Assembly (NCBI GenBank): GCA_041394885.1
Contig: JAWKHI010000028.1
Location: 23,031-87,030 of the forward strand
DNA from: DSOI01 sp041394885
GTDB taxonomy: Bacteria > Acidobacteriota > Terriglobia > Bryobacterales > Bryobacteraceae
Length of the DNA: 64,000 bases
Reading direction: 5' to 3'
Of the stretch, positions 17,195-26,136 are shown piece after piece; position 1 is the first letter of the stretch, and every line of letters starts with the position of its first letter. Below the pieces are notes generated by a model, which searched no databases, was not told the DNA's origin, and worked only from the letters and a program-made list of their open reading frames with translations. The translations under genes were made by a program, and so were the position numbers.

Positions 17195-18098
17195 GCGGAT
17201 CGAGGACGTGATCCATCACACGCCGGTGCTGACGTCGCGGACCTTCAATACCCAGACTGGATTCGAGGCCTATTTCAAGTGCGAGAATTTCCAGCGCGGC
17301 GGGGCGTTCAAGATCCGGGGCGCGTCGAATGCCATCCGCTCGCTGACGCCGGAGGAGCGGGCTCACGGCGTGGTGACGTTCTCATCGGGGAATCACGCGC
17401 AGGCGGTGGCGATCGCGGCGAGAGACGCTGGCATCCCGGCGACGATCGTGATGCCGGCCGACGCACCGAAGTCGAAGCTCGCGGCGACACGGGGGTACGG
17501 AGCGACCGTGGTTCTGTTTGACCGGCTGAAAGAAGACCGCGTGGAAATCGGGAAACGGATTGCGGCTGAAACCGGCGCCGCGATCGTGCCGCCGTTCGAT
17601 CATCCGGCGGTGATGGCGGGGCAGGGGACCACGGCGGTGGAACTGCTGGAAGCGGTGCCGGATCTGGATGCGCTGGTTGTCTGCGTGGGTGGCGGCGGGC
17701 TGATCTCGGGGTGCGCCACCGCGGCTCGGGCGCTACGTCCCCGGATGCATGTGTTCGGCGTGGAGCCCGCCGATGGTGATGACACGTACCTTTCAATGCG
17801 GGCAGGGAAACGGATCGGGATTCCGCCGCCGGCCACCATCGCCGATGGGCTACGAACGCAGATGCCGGGCGAACTGACGTTTCCGGTGATCCAGCGCGAG
17901 GTGGAAGAGATCGTGCTGGTGAGCGATGAGGAGATTCGGGCGGCGATGATGTTTCTGCTGCTGCGGATGAAGATATTGGTGGAGCCGAGTGGGGCTGTGG
18001 CGGCGGCGGCGGTGCTGACCGGAAAGATCCGTGCGAAGGGACGCGTGGGCATTATTCTGTCAGGCGGCAACGTGGATAAAGACGTGCTGTGTTCGTAG
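17157..18098 (+). CDS. Threonine dehydratase / serine racemase-like PLP enzyme
   Basis: 313 residues from a GTG start placed right after the expected fucosidase stop, with AAGG a few bases upstream. Fold-type II PLP motifs: K52 in GGAFKIRGASNA, substrate loop SSGNHAQ, phosphate loop GGGGLISG, and a C-terminal Ser in LSGGNVD. There is no ACT regulatory domain, which fits the short catabolic threonine ammonia-lyase or serine racemase branch rather than the long biosynthetic IlvA. The choice between threonine, serine and hydroxyaspartate substrates cannot be made. Convergent with the membrane protein at 18139. Confidence 0.9.
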   Translation: MSIDIGAIVAAAERIEDVIHHTPVLTSRTFNTQTGFEAYFKCENFQRGGAFKIRGASNAIRSLTPEERAHGVVTFSSGNHAQAVAIAARDAGIPATIVMPADAPKSKLAATRGYGATVVLFDRLKEDRVEIGKRIAAETGAAIVPPFDHPAVMAGQGTTAVELLEAVPDLDALVVCVGGGGLISGCATAARALRPRMHVFGVEPADGDDTYLSMRAGKRIGIPPPATIADGLRTQMPGELTFPVIQREVEEIVLVSDEEIRAAMMFLLLRMKILVEPSGAVAAAAVLTGKIRAKGRVGIILSGGNVDKDVLCS

Positions 18099-18138
18099 TG
18101 CCCGGTGCGGCGGCCGGAAACCGGACACGCGCGCGAAG

Positions 18139-19623
18139 CTAAGGAGTCCGGTATACCCGCGACATGTCCGACACCGACGCAATCGGTCGATACCACGCCC
18201 CCGCCGAGCTCTGCTGCATCAACTCGTAGTGACCGTCGAACCACGCCCTGTCCGGCGACGTGTCCCGCAGGAAGCGCGCCCGCGACGTTTGGTCCAAAAA
18301 CAAGTACGCGGGCCGCTTTGCGCGCAATTCGTCCCGCAGCCGCACCCATCCCGGCGCTTCCCGCTCTGGCGGCAGAGCTTCCAGCCACATCGCACGTCTC
18401 GGGGCAAAATCCCGAATGGCCAGATAGTGAAACGGTCCGCCGCAGATCAGTATCGTTCCGGTGCCCGCATCCGGCTTGGTCAGAAAACGCGTGTCCCTCC
18501 AGGCGTAATCGTAGTCGCTATCGGTAGCCACTCGATGCTGGCGGGATTGCTCCGGATCCAGTAGCAGCACCCCTTCCGGCACGGAGCGCGCCTTGGCCAC
18601 CCACACCGCCATCGCCGGCATCGGCGCGAGCAACGCCGCCGGAAGCACCACCGCCGTGGCAACGCGCGCCGACAATCCCCGGCTCTTCAGCAGCACCATC
18701 GCCTCGTCGATTCCCGCCAGCGACAGCAGTCCGAATGGTGTCGCGGCCGCCCAGATCGAGACTGCCTGCGTCACCGGTGCGATCGCGGCCCATGCCGCCA
18801 CCATCAGCCAGAAGGGATGCGCCCAGATTCGGTCCCGCATGCGAGCGATCGCCACCAATCCCAACAGCACCCACGGCGCGGCTGTCAGAACGGCGTAACG
18901 ATCCAGGTCCGGCGTCCCCGCGGGCGCTGGCAGCGAACTCAGGTCCCACTGCGAAAAACTCCGCACGGCCGCCACCGGACCGATAAACCCCACCAACGCA
19001 GGCAGCAGACGCTGCGAAAGAATGCAACTCACTCGATTGTGGTCCCGCAACCGCGCCAATGCCGTTTCGATGATCCAGATCATTAGTGGAATCGCTCCCA
19101 TCAGAGGATGGAACAGCGCGGCTACCGCGCCGGCTACGCCAGAGAAGAAGTGCCCCGCCACGCGGCGCGGCGGCGAGCTCCAATAGGCTGTCGCCAGCCA
19201 AAGACAAGCATAGAGGGGAGCGCACGCCATCATCCCGGACTGCGCCAAATCCTGAAACGGGACGAATTGATAGTACACGCCCGCGGTCGCCAACGGCGCC
19301 AGCACCGCTACCCATTGATGCCGCAGATGGCGTGTTAGCGTCACCGCCATGAACCCCGCCATCGCGGCCAGAATCGCCAGTTCCAGCGCGTGCACGGCGG
19401 TTTCGTTCAATCCGAACATACGGCTCGCGGCAAGATAAAGAAATGTGAGCGCCGGTTGGCTGCTTTCGATGTGGCTGGGCGCGGCCACCGATGCCAGTAG
19501 ACCCGCTTGCGGAGGCCCTAGCGGCGCCGCCAGATGCACCGCACCCAACGCCGCCATTCCAATCAACGGCGGGATCAGTCCCAGCCATCGAGCAAGGCTC
19601 CGTTCTGGAACTAGGAAGCCCAT
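18139..19623 (-). CDS. Polytopic membrane protein, glycosyltransferase-like, unassigned
   Basis: 494 residues. About nine to ten hydrophobic segments fill the first 340 residues, followed by a soluble C-terminal domain of about 150 residues (starting near KARSVPEGVLLLDPEQ). The layout of many helices plus a C-terminal soluble domain resembles GT39/GT87-type or other GT-C lipid-linked glycosyltransferases, but the expected N-terminal Asp-Glu motif in the first loop is not evident. The neighbouring serine hydrolase is divergent. I cannot assign a function. Confidence 0.7.
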   Translation of the reverse strand: MGFLVPERSLARWLGLIPPLIGMAALGAVHLAAPLGPPQAGLLASVAAPSHIESSQPALTFLYLAASRMFGLNETAVHALELAILAAMAGFMAVTLTRHLRHQWVAVLAPLATAGVYYQFVPFQDLAQSGMMACAPLYACLWLATAYWSSPPRRVAGHFFSGVAGAVAALFHPLMGAIPLMIWIIETALARLRDHNRVSCILSQRLLPALVGFIGPVAAVRSFSQWDLSSLPAPAGTPDLDRYAVLTAAPWVLLGLVAIARMRDRIWAHPFWLMVAAWAAIAPVTQAVSIWAAATPFGLLSLAGIDEAMVLLKSRGLSARVATAVVLPAALLAPMPAMAVWVAKARSVPEGVLLLDPEQSRQHRVATDSDYDYAWRDTRFLTKPDAGTGTILICGGPFHYLAIRDFAPRRAMWLEALPPEREAPGWVRLRDELRAKRPAYLFLDQTSRARFLRDTSPDRAWFDGHYELMQQSSAGAWYRPIASVSDMSRVYRTP

Positions 19624-19739
19624 GTCGCATGTCCACCTTAGGAGGTGTCCCTGCGTACCTCAATGAACCTCGAGTCCTAGTACTGACTAGTGGCCGTTGC
19701 GCAGAACCCGCTTCAATCGTGGTGATACAGTCAATAGCT

Positions 19740-20936
19740 ATGCGCGCCGCACTACGTACTGCTATCCTCCTCGCCGCTGGAACCGCTTTGCTCTTCGCGG
19801 CGTCCCGCGTGCCCCTCGATACGCCCGAGTCCGTCGGGATGTCGGCTCAGCGCCTCGATCGGATCGGCGTTTGGCTCGATGACGTTGTCGCTCGCAAACA
19901 AGCCGCCGGCTTCGTCACCCTCGTCGCCCGCCGCGGCAAGGTGGTCCAGCACAAAGCCTTCGGCAGTCGCGGATTGACCGTAGCCGACCCCATGCCCATC
20001 GACGCCCTGTTTGACCTGGCCTCCATGACCAAGCCCATCACCGTCGCCGCCGCCTTGATGCTGCTCGAGGAAGGCCGTATCACACTCAATGACCCCATCG
20101 CGCAATACCTTCCCGAGTTCCGCCAACAGCGCGTCGAAGTCAGTCCCGGCGTCCTGCGAGCCCCCGCCAAGGGCATCACGGTGCGGGATCTGTTCAATCA
20201 CACCTCCGGCGTCTACGATCCTCGCAGCCGGGCCGAAACCTTCGCCTTTCCCACCCTTGCGGCCTACATGAGCGACTTCGCCAAGCTGCCGCTCCGTCAC
20301 CAGCCCGGCTCGGCGTTCCTCTACGGCGACTCGCACGATGTTCTCGGATACCTCGTCGAGAAGGTTTCCGGCGTCCCCCTGGACCGCTTCGTGCAGGACC
20401 GTATTCTCACTCCGCTCGGCATGGACGACACCCACTACTGGCCGCCCGATTCCAAGAACAACCGCCGCGCCATCCTCGTGGTGAACAAGAAAGACGACCC
20501 CGATTCCCTCTCCCGTGTGCCGCCGGAAGCGGCCAAGGCCAAAACCTTTATCGGCGGAGCCAGCGGACTCTACTCCACCGCCGCCGACTATTGGCGCTTC
20601 TCTCAGATGCTCGCCAACGGCGGCCAAGCCTCCGGCAAGCGCCTCCTCTCGCCCCGCACCATCGCCTGGATGGCACAGAACCACATCGGAGACATCGCCT
20701 CGTTCACCACGCCCGGCACCCGCTTCGGGCTCGGGATGGCCGTCGTCACCGATCCCGGCGCTTCCGGATTGCCTTACTCCAAGGGCACTTACTATTGGGG
20801 TGGATCGCAGGGCACCGTATTTTGGATCGATCCCGCCGAAGAGTTGGTCGGTGTCCTGATGGTCCAGTTGACGCCGAGCCCTCTCAAGCTGCGCGAACGT
20901 TTCGCCGCCCTGGTCTACTCGTCCATCATCGAGTAA
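19740..20936 (+). CDS. Serine beta-lactamase-like hydrolase (class C / esterase family)
   Basis: 398 residues with a signal peptide (LRTAILLAAGTALLFAAS). The catalytic SxxK is SMTK, the second motif Tyr is in FLYGDSHDVLG, and the third motif region is YYWGGSQGT. These mark the class C beta-lactamase / EstB-type esterase fold (PF00144). GGASGLYSTAADYWRFSQML is typical of the esterase branch. It is probably a periplasmic esterase or D-aminopeptidase, and not necessarily an antibiotic-resistance enzyme. The ATG at 19740 is chosen because it places the signal peptide at the N terminus. Confidence 0.9.
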   Translation: MRAALRTAILLAAGTALLFAASRVPLDTPESVGMSAQRLDRIGVWLDDVVARKQAAGFVTLVARRGKVVQHKAFGSRGLTVADPMPIDALFDLASMTKPITVAAALMLLEEGRITLNDPIAQYLPEFRQQRVEVSPGVLRAPAKGITVRDLFNHTSGVYDPRSRAETFAFPTLAAYMSDFAKLPLRHQPGSAFLYGDSHDVLGYLVEKVSGVPLDRFVQDRILTPLGMDDTHYWPPDSKNNRRAILVVNKKDDPDSLSRVPPEAAKAKTFIGGASGLYSTAADYWRFSQMLANGGQASGKRLLSPRTIAWMAQNHIGDIASFTTPGTRFGLGMAVVTDPGASGLPYSKGTYYWGGSQGTVFWIDPAEELVGVLMVQLTPSPLKLRERFAALVYSSIIE

Positions 20937-20942
20937 CTTCGA

Positions 20943-23037
20943 TCACAGGCGGTCGCGAGACATTACGAACGCGTGCACCTGACGCACTTGCTCCTGCGTC
21001 AGCAACTCGCTGAATGCCGGCATAGCCGTCCCTTTGCGGCCCTTTCGGACGGCGTCAAGAAAAACGCCCGTGCCCAGCCGGGAACGGAAGATTCGCGGCC
21101 CGCTTCCTCCGTTCGCCATATGACATCCGAAACAGCGCGCACGGTAGACCTGCTCGCCCGCGGCGATGGCAGCCGCGTCGCCCAACAGCGGATTTGCCTC
21201 CTCCGCCGGCGCGCCCTGGCCGTCCTGCGGCGCGCTTGTCGGTTGCGGCGGCGGTTCGTCACTCGCAATCGGCTGGCCGCCCTCGGTGGCCGGATACCCG
21301 TACCCGGCGAGCACACGCCTGCCCAGGGTCGACCCCGGCTGCCCACGCGTGGCAGCCTCCCTTGGATGGTTACCAGGTTCGATCCCGTTTGCACATTGCC
21401 CTCCGTCCCTCCGTCGAGCGCGAACACCCATAGGGTTGCCGGCTCTTCGGCTCCTGGTAATAGAAGGTCATGTCGCCGCCGATTCCGCCCGAGGGCACGG
21501 CTACATACTGCACGCCGTCCAACTGATAGGTGATCGGGCTGCCGATGATCCCAGAGCCCGTCTGGAACTGCCAAAGCGTCTTGCCCGTGCGCGCGTCGAG
21601 CGCCATGAAGTAGCCGCGCATGTCGCCCGTGAAAACCAGCCCGCTCGACGTAGCAACCGCGCCCGCCCAAAAAGGCGCCGGACTGATGGAACGCCAGACA
21701 ACCTTCCGCTTCACCACGTCGAACGCGACGAAGTTGCCGGGTTTCTCACTGGTCAGATACTGCTGGTAGTCGGCCCCCAGATACCACTCGCCGTTGGTAG
21801 GCCGCGGAAACTTGCCTTCCTCCCAAAACTTATACCCCATCGCCCACTGGTTCGACATGAAGTAGAGATACTGCAGCCGCGGATTGTAGGCGAGCGGCTG
21901 CCAGTCGATCGAGCCTTCGAGGCTCGGAACGATGGGACCCACTTCGGGGCCGCCCGTGGTCGCAATCATCGCCGGATTCACCTTCGGCCGCCCCGTCTCC
22001 GGGTCCAGTCCGAACGCCCAGGTGATGCCCGGCACGATCGGTTCGCCGTAGAGGAACTTTCCGTTGGTGCGGTCGAGCGCGTAGAAGAAACCGTTCTTGT
22101 CGTGATGAAACAGCGCCTTGACCAGGCCGCGCGCGCCCATCCGGACGTCGGCCAGCACCGGCGTGCTCACCGCGTCGTAATCCCAGCAATCCCAGGGCGT
22201 GTACTGATAGCCCCAGTCGATCTTGCCCGTATCGGCGTTCATTGCGATTGTCGACGCCGTCCACTTGTTATCGCCCTTGCGGACGTGGCAATTCCACGGA
22301 GCCGCGTTGCCCGTGTTCCAGTAGACGAGGTTCAGTTGCGGATCGTAGGTGCCCGTGGTCCATGTCGGCCCGCCGCCGTTCTTCCATGTATCGCCCGGCC
22401 ATGTCTCATTGCCCGGTTCGCCCGGGCCGGGGACCGTGTAGGTGGTCCACCGCGGCTTGCCAGTCACCGCGTCAAACGCCTTCACGAAGCCGCGAATCCC
22501 GAACTCGCCTCCCGCCACACCGGTGAGCACCATATCTTTCAAGGCTAACGGTGCGCCTGTGATCGAATAGCCCTGCCGCCAGTCGTCCACCTGCGCCTCC
22601 CACGCCACTTCGCCGGTCTCCCGATGGAGCGCGACGAGCCGCGAATCGAGCGTGCCCACGTACACGAGATCTCCGAGCAGCGCCACGCCCCTGTTGATGG
22701 TGCCACAGCAGTAAACGCGCTCGGCTCTGCCGGTGGCTTGGGATCAACTCACTCGCGCCCCTGTCCGCGCGTCAATGGCGAACACCCGCGATCCATCCGC
22801 CGACAGGTACAGGACGCCTTTGTAGAGCAGAGGCGTCGCCTGCAGACCCCGGTTCTGCCGCCGGTGGCGAACACCCATTACTGCAGCCGCTTCACGTTCG
22901 ACGGTGTTATCTTCGATCCACATACCGCTGCGCATGATAGTCGCGGCCATAGGTAAGCCAGAGGAAGTGTCGGCGGCGGCGCCCTCGATCGCCGCGGGTG
23001 TGATGGGTTGGGCGGGCGCTGTGGGTGGGCAGCGCAA
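20943..23037 (-). pseudogene. Decayed PQQ-dependent alcohol dehydrogenase with C-terminal cytochrome c
   Basis: Homology to quinohemoprotein alcohol dehydrogenases runs through all three minus-strand frames. The middle (21440-22686) is intact, with WGYQYTPWDCWDYDA and VAVPSGGIGGD. Just before it is RVYCCGTINRG, which holds the vicinal cysteines of the family. Upstream, WLTYGRDYHAQRY, ITPSNVKRLQ, WVFATGG and QNRGLQATPLLYKG lie in different frames. Downstream, LWVFALDGGTEG shifts frame again, and the cytochrome c part with heme motif CFGCH ends at 20943. At least six frameshifts, mostly single-base losses, are needed, so it is not translatable as one product. An intact copy would oxidise alcohols in the periplasm. 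Confidence 0.88.
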
Positions 23038-23084
23038 TCAGATGGCGGTAACTGCGGAATCCAGGCGGCATCCTTTCAGGTTAA

Positions 23085-23300
23085 GCATGCATGGCCTGCT
23101 TCGCACGGCGGTTCCCGCATGGCGGATTCTCGGTGCTCTGAGCACCCCGCCGGGCATCCCCCTTTGTCTACGGCTGGAGCCGGAGAAATCGCCAGCAGTC
23201 TGGGCATCCGGCTGCTTGCGCGCACTACCCGTGGGTAAGGGCGACTACGGCTGTTTGCGGGACTCGGCCGCCTGCCTACAAATCCTGGATCCCTCTAGCC
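23085..23300 (+). pseudogene. Truncated LysR regulator head (first copy)
   Basis: This stretch aligns base by base with the DNA-binding head of the LysR pseudogene at 23839-24070: both contain CATGGCGGATTCTCGG and a GGGCATCCGGCTGCTTG block, and both end with a CAAATCCT block. Reading across frames gives LysR-like pieces (HGGFS, SLGIRLLARTTR). It stops after about 215 bp with no effector domain, and no single frame is open. It is a fragment left by duplication or recombination. Confidence 0.7.
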
Positions 23301-23313
23301 TGACTCCCATGAT

Positions 23314-23344
23314 AATTCCAATACTGCACTAGTAAATTCCAATA
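23314..23344. promoter_or_regulatory. Two direct repeats AATTCCAATA spaced by 21 bp
   Basis: AATTCCAATA occurs at 23314-23323 and 23335-23344, exactly 21 bp apart (two helical turns), each followed by a related CTG/GTG triplet. It lies about 65 bp upstream of the NTF2-like start and next to LysR sequences, where an operator would be expected. The AT-rich composition contrasts with the surroundings. No factor has been linked to it. Confidence 0.4.
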
Positions 23345-23408
23345 GTGTCTTATTCTGTTCCATGAATGCAAATGCTCCAAACTGACATCAGAACTCAAGG
23401 AGGTTCTG

Positions 23409-23788
23409 ATGATGAGCAATACAATCGAATCTGTTCTCAAGACATGCACGAGGTATTCCTGAACGGCAACGACACTGATACGATTCTCAGCCCTACGGGA
23501 CCGATCCTGTGTTCATGTCGCAGCACAGTTCGGCGTTGATCGGTCGAAACGCGGTCCGCGCTTACTACGAGCAGGTGTTCGCCACGATCAAGCTGAACGT
23601 CCGGTTTGACATCCACGAGACTTATGGCTGGGGATTGGGCCTGGGCGCGCACCAGTTCCGCGGACGGCCCAGATCCTGGCGGCCAACGAGGTCTCGAGGG
23701 CAACAACGAGTTGTTCGTTTTCCGCAAGGAAAGCGGTTCTTGAAAAATCCACCGCTACCTGTTCGCCACTAATCAACCGCGAGCCTAA
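23409..23788 (+). pseudogene. Decayed NTF2-like (SnoaL/SgcJ-type) protein gene
   Basis: A good ribosome site (AAGGAGG at about 23398-23404) precedes ATGATGAGC. Pieces in three frames read MSNTIESVLK, VFLNGNDTDTIL, then DPVFMSQHSSALIGR and NAVRAYYEQVF, DWAWARTSSA, NNELFVFRKESGS and KIHRYLFATNQP. Together they match an NTF2-like domain of about 125 residues. Several one-base losses break the frame. A TGA replaces the expected TGG (Trp) before KIHRYLF; that is a substitution, so it argues for true decay rather than a read error. Confidence 0.8.
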
Positions 23789-23838
23789 ACCCAAACAACC
23801 CGTCGAAAGACGAGGCCATCGTTGCGAAACTGTTGGGT

Positions 23839-24743
23839 ATGAACTTGCGCTCGACCTGGAATGCCATGGCCCTGTTCGCACGGGTCCTCCAGCATGGCGG
23901 ATTCTCGGGAGGCTGCTCGCCGCGCTTGCGATCCTCCGTCAACACTGACCCGGAAGATTCGGGCCCTGGAGCGCAGTTTGGGCATCCGGCTGCTTGAACG
24001 CACGACCCTGCACGGTGAGGGCGACTGAGGCTGGCCGCGAGATTCAGCCGCACTGCCGGCAAATCCTCGATGCTATGGATGAGGCCACTGCCGCGCTGAG
24101 GCAGCGCGAGGCAGAGGTGCTGGGGACCCTCCGGCTTGCCGCGCCGCCAAGTCTCTCCGATGTCTTGGTTGTGCCCCTCTTGAGGGGCTTTCTGGAGCAA
24201 TACCCAAAGGTCCAGGCCAACGTGCTTGTCACGGACCGCCACCTGGACATGGTCAACGATGAAGTCGATGTTTCGCTGCGAGTCGGGCCACAAGCGGAAA
24301 GTAGTCTGGTATTTCGCCGGCTGATCCGATATCGCCACGTGCTGGTGGCCTCACCGGCCTATCTGGCAGAGGGTAAGAAGCCGCGGCGGCCTCAGGATCT
24401 GCACAAACATCGTCTCGTGGGTTTCAACAAATGGTTTGGCGAGGTGACCTGGACATTGGCTCGAAATGGCGAAACGCAGCGCGTGCCGGTGACGCTAGCG
24501 ATGGCGATCAATGACTACGCCGGTGTACTATCGGCAGCCAAGACCGGAATGGGAATCGCTGAGATGCCCTCAATCCTGTGCGAGCGGGAGTTGGCCAACG
24601 GGCAATTGGTATCGATCCTTCCGAACTGGCACTTTCCGGAGGTTGATTTGGCGGCGTACTATATGACTCGGAGGCACCCGCCCCGGCCCGTACAGCTTTT
24701 TCTGGATTACTGCTCGTCCAACATAGAGCGGCTGAGAGGATAG
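23839..24743 (+). pseudogene. LysR-family transcriptional regulator, frameshifted in its DNA-binding head
   Basis: From ATG 23839 the frame reads NAMALFARVLQHGGFS and then breaks. LTRKIRALERSLGIRLLERT continues in another frame up to a TGA, and VRATEAGREIQPHCRQ in a third, which stays open to 24743. The effector-binding domain (about 230 residues) is complete: LRLAAPPSLSDVLVV, VSLRVG, FRRLIRYRHVLVASPAYL. At least two frameshifts remove a functional winged helix. Such regulators often control an adjacent oxidoreductase or NTF2-like gene, and the adjacent gene here is also broken. Confidence 0.85.
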
Positions 24744-24791
24744 GCATATCCTGTGGGGACGATTGGATTGTCCACGATTGGGGTACAAACG

Positions 24792-24826
24792 AAAATCCCC
24801 TCTGAATCAGTTTGATCCAGAGGGGA
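24792..24826 (-). terminator. Terminator after tRNA-Leu
   Basis: A 9-bp perfect stem (24796-24804 with 24818-24826, 13-nt loop) is followed on the minus strand by UUUUC from the A-run at 24792-24795. It lies 5 bp beyond the CCA end of tRNA-Leu, and would terminate the secG/tRNA transcript. The LysR remnant ends 48 bp away on the other strand. Confidence 0.75.
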
Positions 24827-24831
24827 ATATC

Positions 24832-24916
24832 TGGTGCGGAGAGGGGGACTTGAACCCCCACGGTGTTACCCGCTAGCACCTCAAGCTAGTGCGTCTGCCA
24901 ATTCCGCCATCTCCGC
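24832..24916 (-). tRNA. tRNA-Leu (GAG)
   Basis: An 85-nt minus-strand tRNA including an encoded CCA end (24832-24834). The acceptor GCGGAGA pairs with TCTCCGC. The anticodon stem CTAGC/GCTAG encloses the loop TTGAGGT, giving GAG. A long variable arm (GGGTAACACC region) is typical of class II tRNA-Leu. It lies 11 bp after secG, a linkage common in bacteria. Confidence 0.97.
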
Positions 24917-24927
24917 AAATCGAAACT

Positions 24928-25413
24928 CTACTTCTTCTCTCCGGACTTCGGAGCCCCTGCCGGCGCTGACCCCGGAGCCTGCCCCGGAAGCGGCAACTGA
25001 ACCTTCGCTCCGCCTCCGCCACCCTCTTCCGGACTCGGCAACGGCACCGTCACCGATTGCGACGGATCGCCGCCCTCCGGCGTGATCGTCATCGTCGGAG
25101 CCGGACCCTTCTGGTCGCCTGCCTTCTGATCCGATTGCTGCACCGTCTTCTGCGAATCGAGCACCGTCGCTTCACCGCCTCGCGTTCTCGTTCCCACAAT
25201 CGACAAGGCAATCGACAGGATCATGAACAGCGCCGCCGCTGCCGTGGTGGCCCGCGAAAGCGCCGTCGCGGCTCCGCGCGGACCGAACGCCGTCTGCGAG
25301 CCCATCCCGCCGAAAGCGCCCGCCAAATCCGCGGCTTTGCCGCTCTGCAGAAGCACCACTACGATCAGGAACAGGCAAACGATAATGTAAACCGTCGTCA
25401 GAAGAATAACCAT
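24928..25413 (-). CDS. secG: Preprotein translocase subunit SecG with long C-terminal tail
   Basis: 161 residues. Two membrane helices (residues 2-22 and 52-72) flank the conserved loop LLQSGKAADLAGAFGGMGSQTAFGPRG, the hallmark of SecG. SecG helps SecYE and SecA move proteins across the inner membrane. The family is usually 70-120 residues. Here a tail of about 85 residues rich in Pro, Gly, Ser and Gln follows the second helix, ends in GEKK and is probably disordered. tRNA-Leu lies just downstream and an RraA-like gene upstream. Confidence 0.95.
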   Translation of the reverse strand: MVILLTTVYIIVCLFLIVVVLLQSGKAADLAGAFGGMGSQTAFGPRGAATALSRATTAAAALFMILSIALSIVGTRTRGGEATVLDSQKTVQQSDQKAGDQKGPAPTMTITPEGGDPSQSVTVPLPSPEEGGGGGAKVQLPLPGQAPGSAPAGAPKSGEKK

Positions 25414-25463
25414 TGGGAATCAGCCCGAGAGCCAGCTATCAGTGTACCACGGCCCGCCCCTGC

Positions 25464-26135
25464 CTACTCGACCATTTTCCCGTGCAGCGCGTCCAGCCGG
25501 AACTCCGCGCTCCGCACATATTCCATCAACCGCCCCTCGCGCGCCCGGATCAGATCCACTTTCCCCGGCAGCGTCTCCGCGATCCCCGCCGGCACTTGCA
25601 GCAACCCATTCTCATCGCCGTGCAGCAGATCGCCGGGATGCACTGCCATTCCCTCCACCTGCACCGGAACCCCCGTCCGCACGATCCGGAAGTTGCCGTG
25701 CGACGCGGCAATGCCGCGCGCGAAATAGTGGAACCCGAGCGCACGCACCTCCGGGATGTCGCGAACCGCGCAATCGCTCACCAGGCCCACCGCGCCAAGA
25801 CGCTGAAATATCGTCGCCATCACCTCGCCGCAATGCACCGCATAGTCGCGATGGCCGCCGATCTCCTGGATCACAACCACCGCCGGCTTCGGCGCCGCTT
25901 CCACTGCCCGGTACAAATCCATGAACAGCGAAAGATCCAACGGACCTGTCTTGGTGATCGATTCCGCCTGCGCCGTCACCGCGTACGCCGCCATCCGTCC
26001 GAACTCCGGAAACACGCATCGCACCGAAAGCGGCGTGAACCCTTCCTGCCGCGGACGAACCTCCAGCAACTCGATCGCGTTCGCCAGCGTCGGTGTGTCC
26101 ACCGTCTTCAAATAATCGATCCAGGGGTTTGACAT
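25464..26135 (-). CDS. RraA-like / HMG-CHA aldolase family protein
   Basis: 223 residues of the RraA fold, shared by inhibitors of RNase E and by class II pyruvate aldolases for 4-hydroxy-4-methyl-2-oxoglutarate. GAVGLVSDCAVRDIPEV contains the Arg-Asp pair that binds pyruvate and Mg in the aldolases. HPGDLLHGDENG is the second family motif. With sugar-acid enzymes upstream (sialidase, lactonase-like) an aldolase or decarboxylase role on a sugar-derived oxo-acid is more likely than RNase E control, but this is inference. One base separates its start from the sialidase stop. Confidence 0.8.
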   Translation of the reverse strand: MSNPWIDYLKTVDTPTLANAIELLEVRPRQEGFTPLSVRCVFPEFGRMAAYAVTAQAESITKTGPLDLSLFMDLYRAVEAAPKPAVVVIQEIGGHRDYAVHCGEVMATIFQRLGAVGLVSDCAVRDIPEVRALGFHYFARGIAASHGNFRIVRTGVPVQVEGMAVHPGDLLHGDENGLLQVPAGIAETLPGKVDLIRAREGRLMEYVRSAEFRLDALHGKMVE

Positions 26136-26136
26136 G

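Noticed and set aside
18099..18138. Possible dif site at the GC-skew switch
   Set aside because: Inspection shows no 28-bp dif-like sequence with XerC and XerD half-sites in or near this gap, so the terminus idea rests on skew alone.
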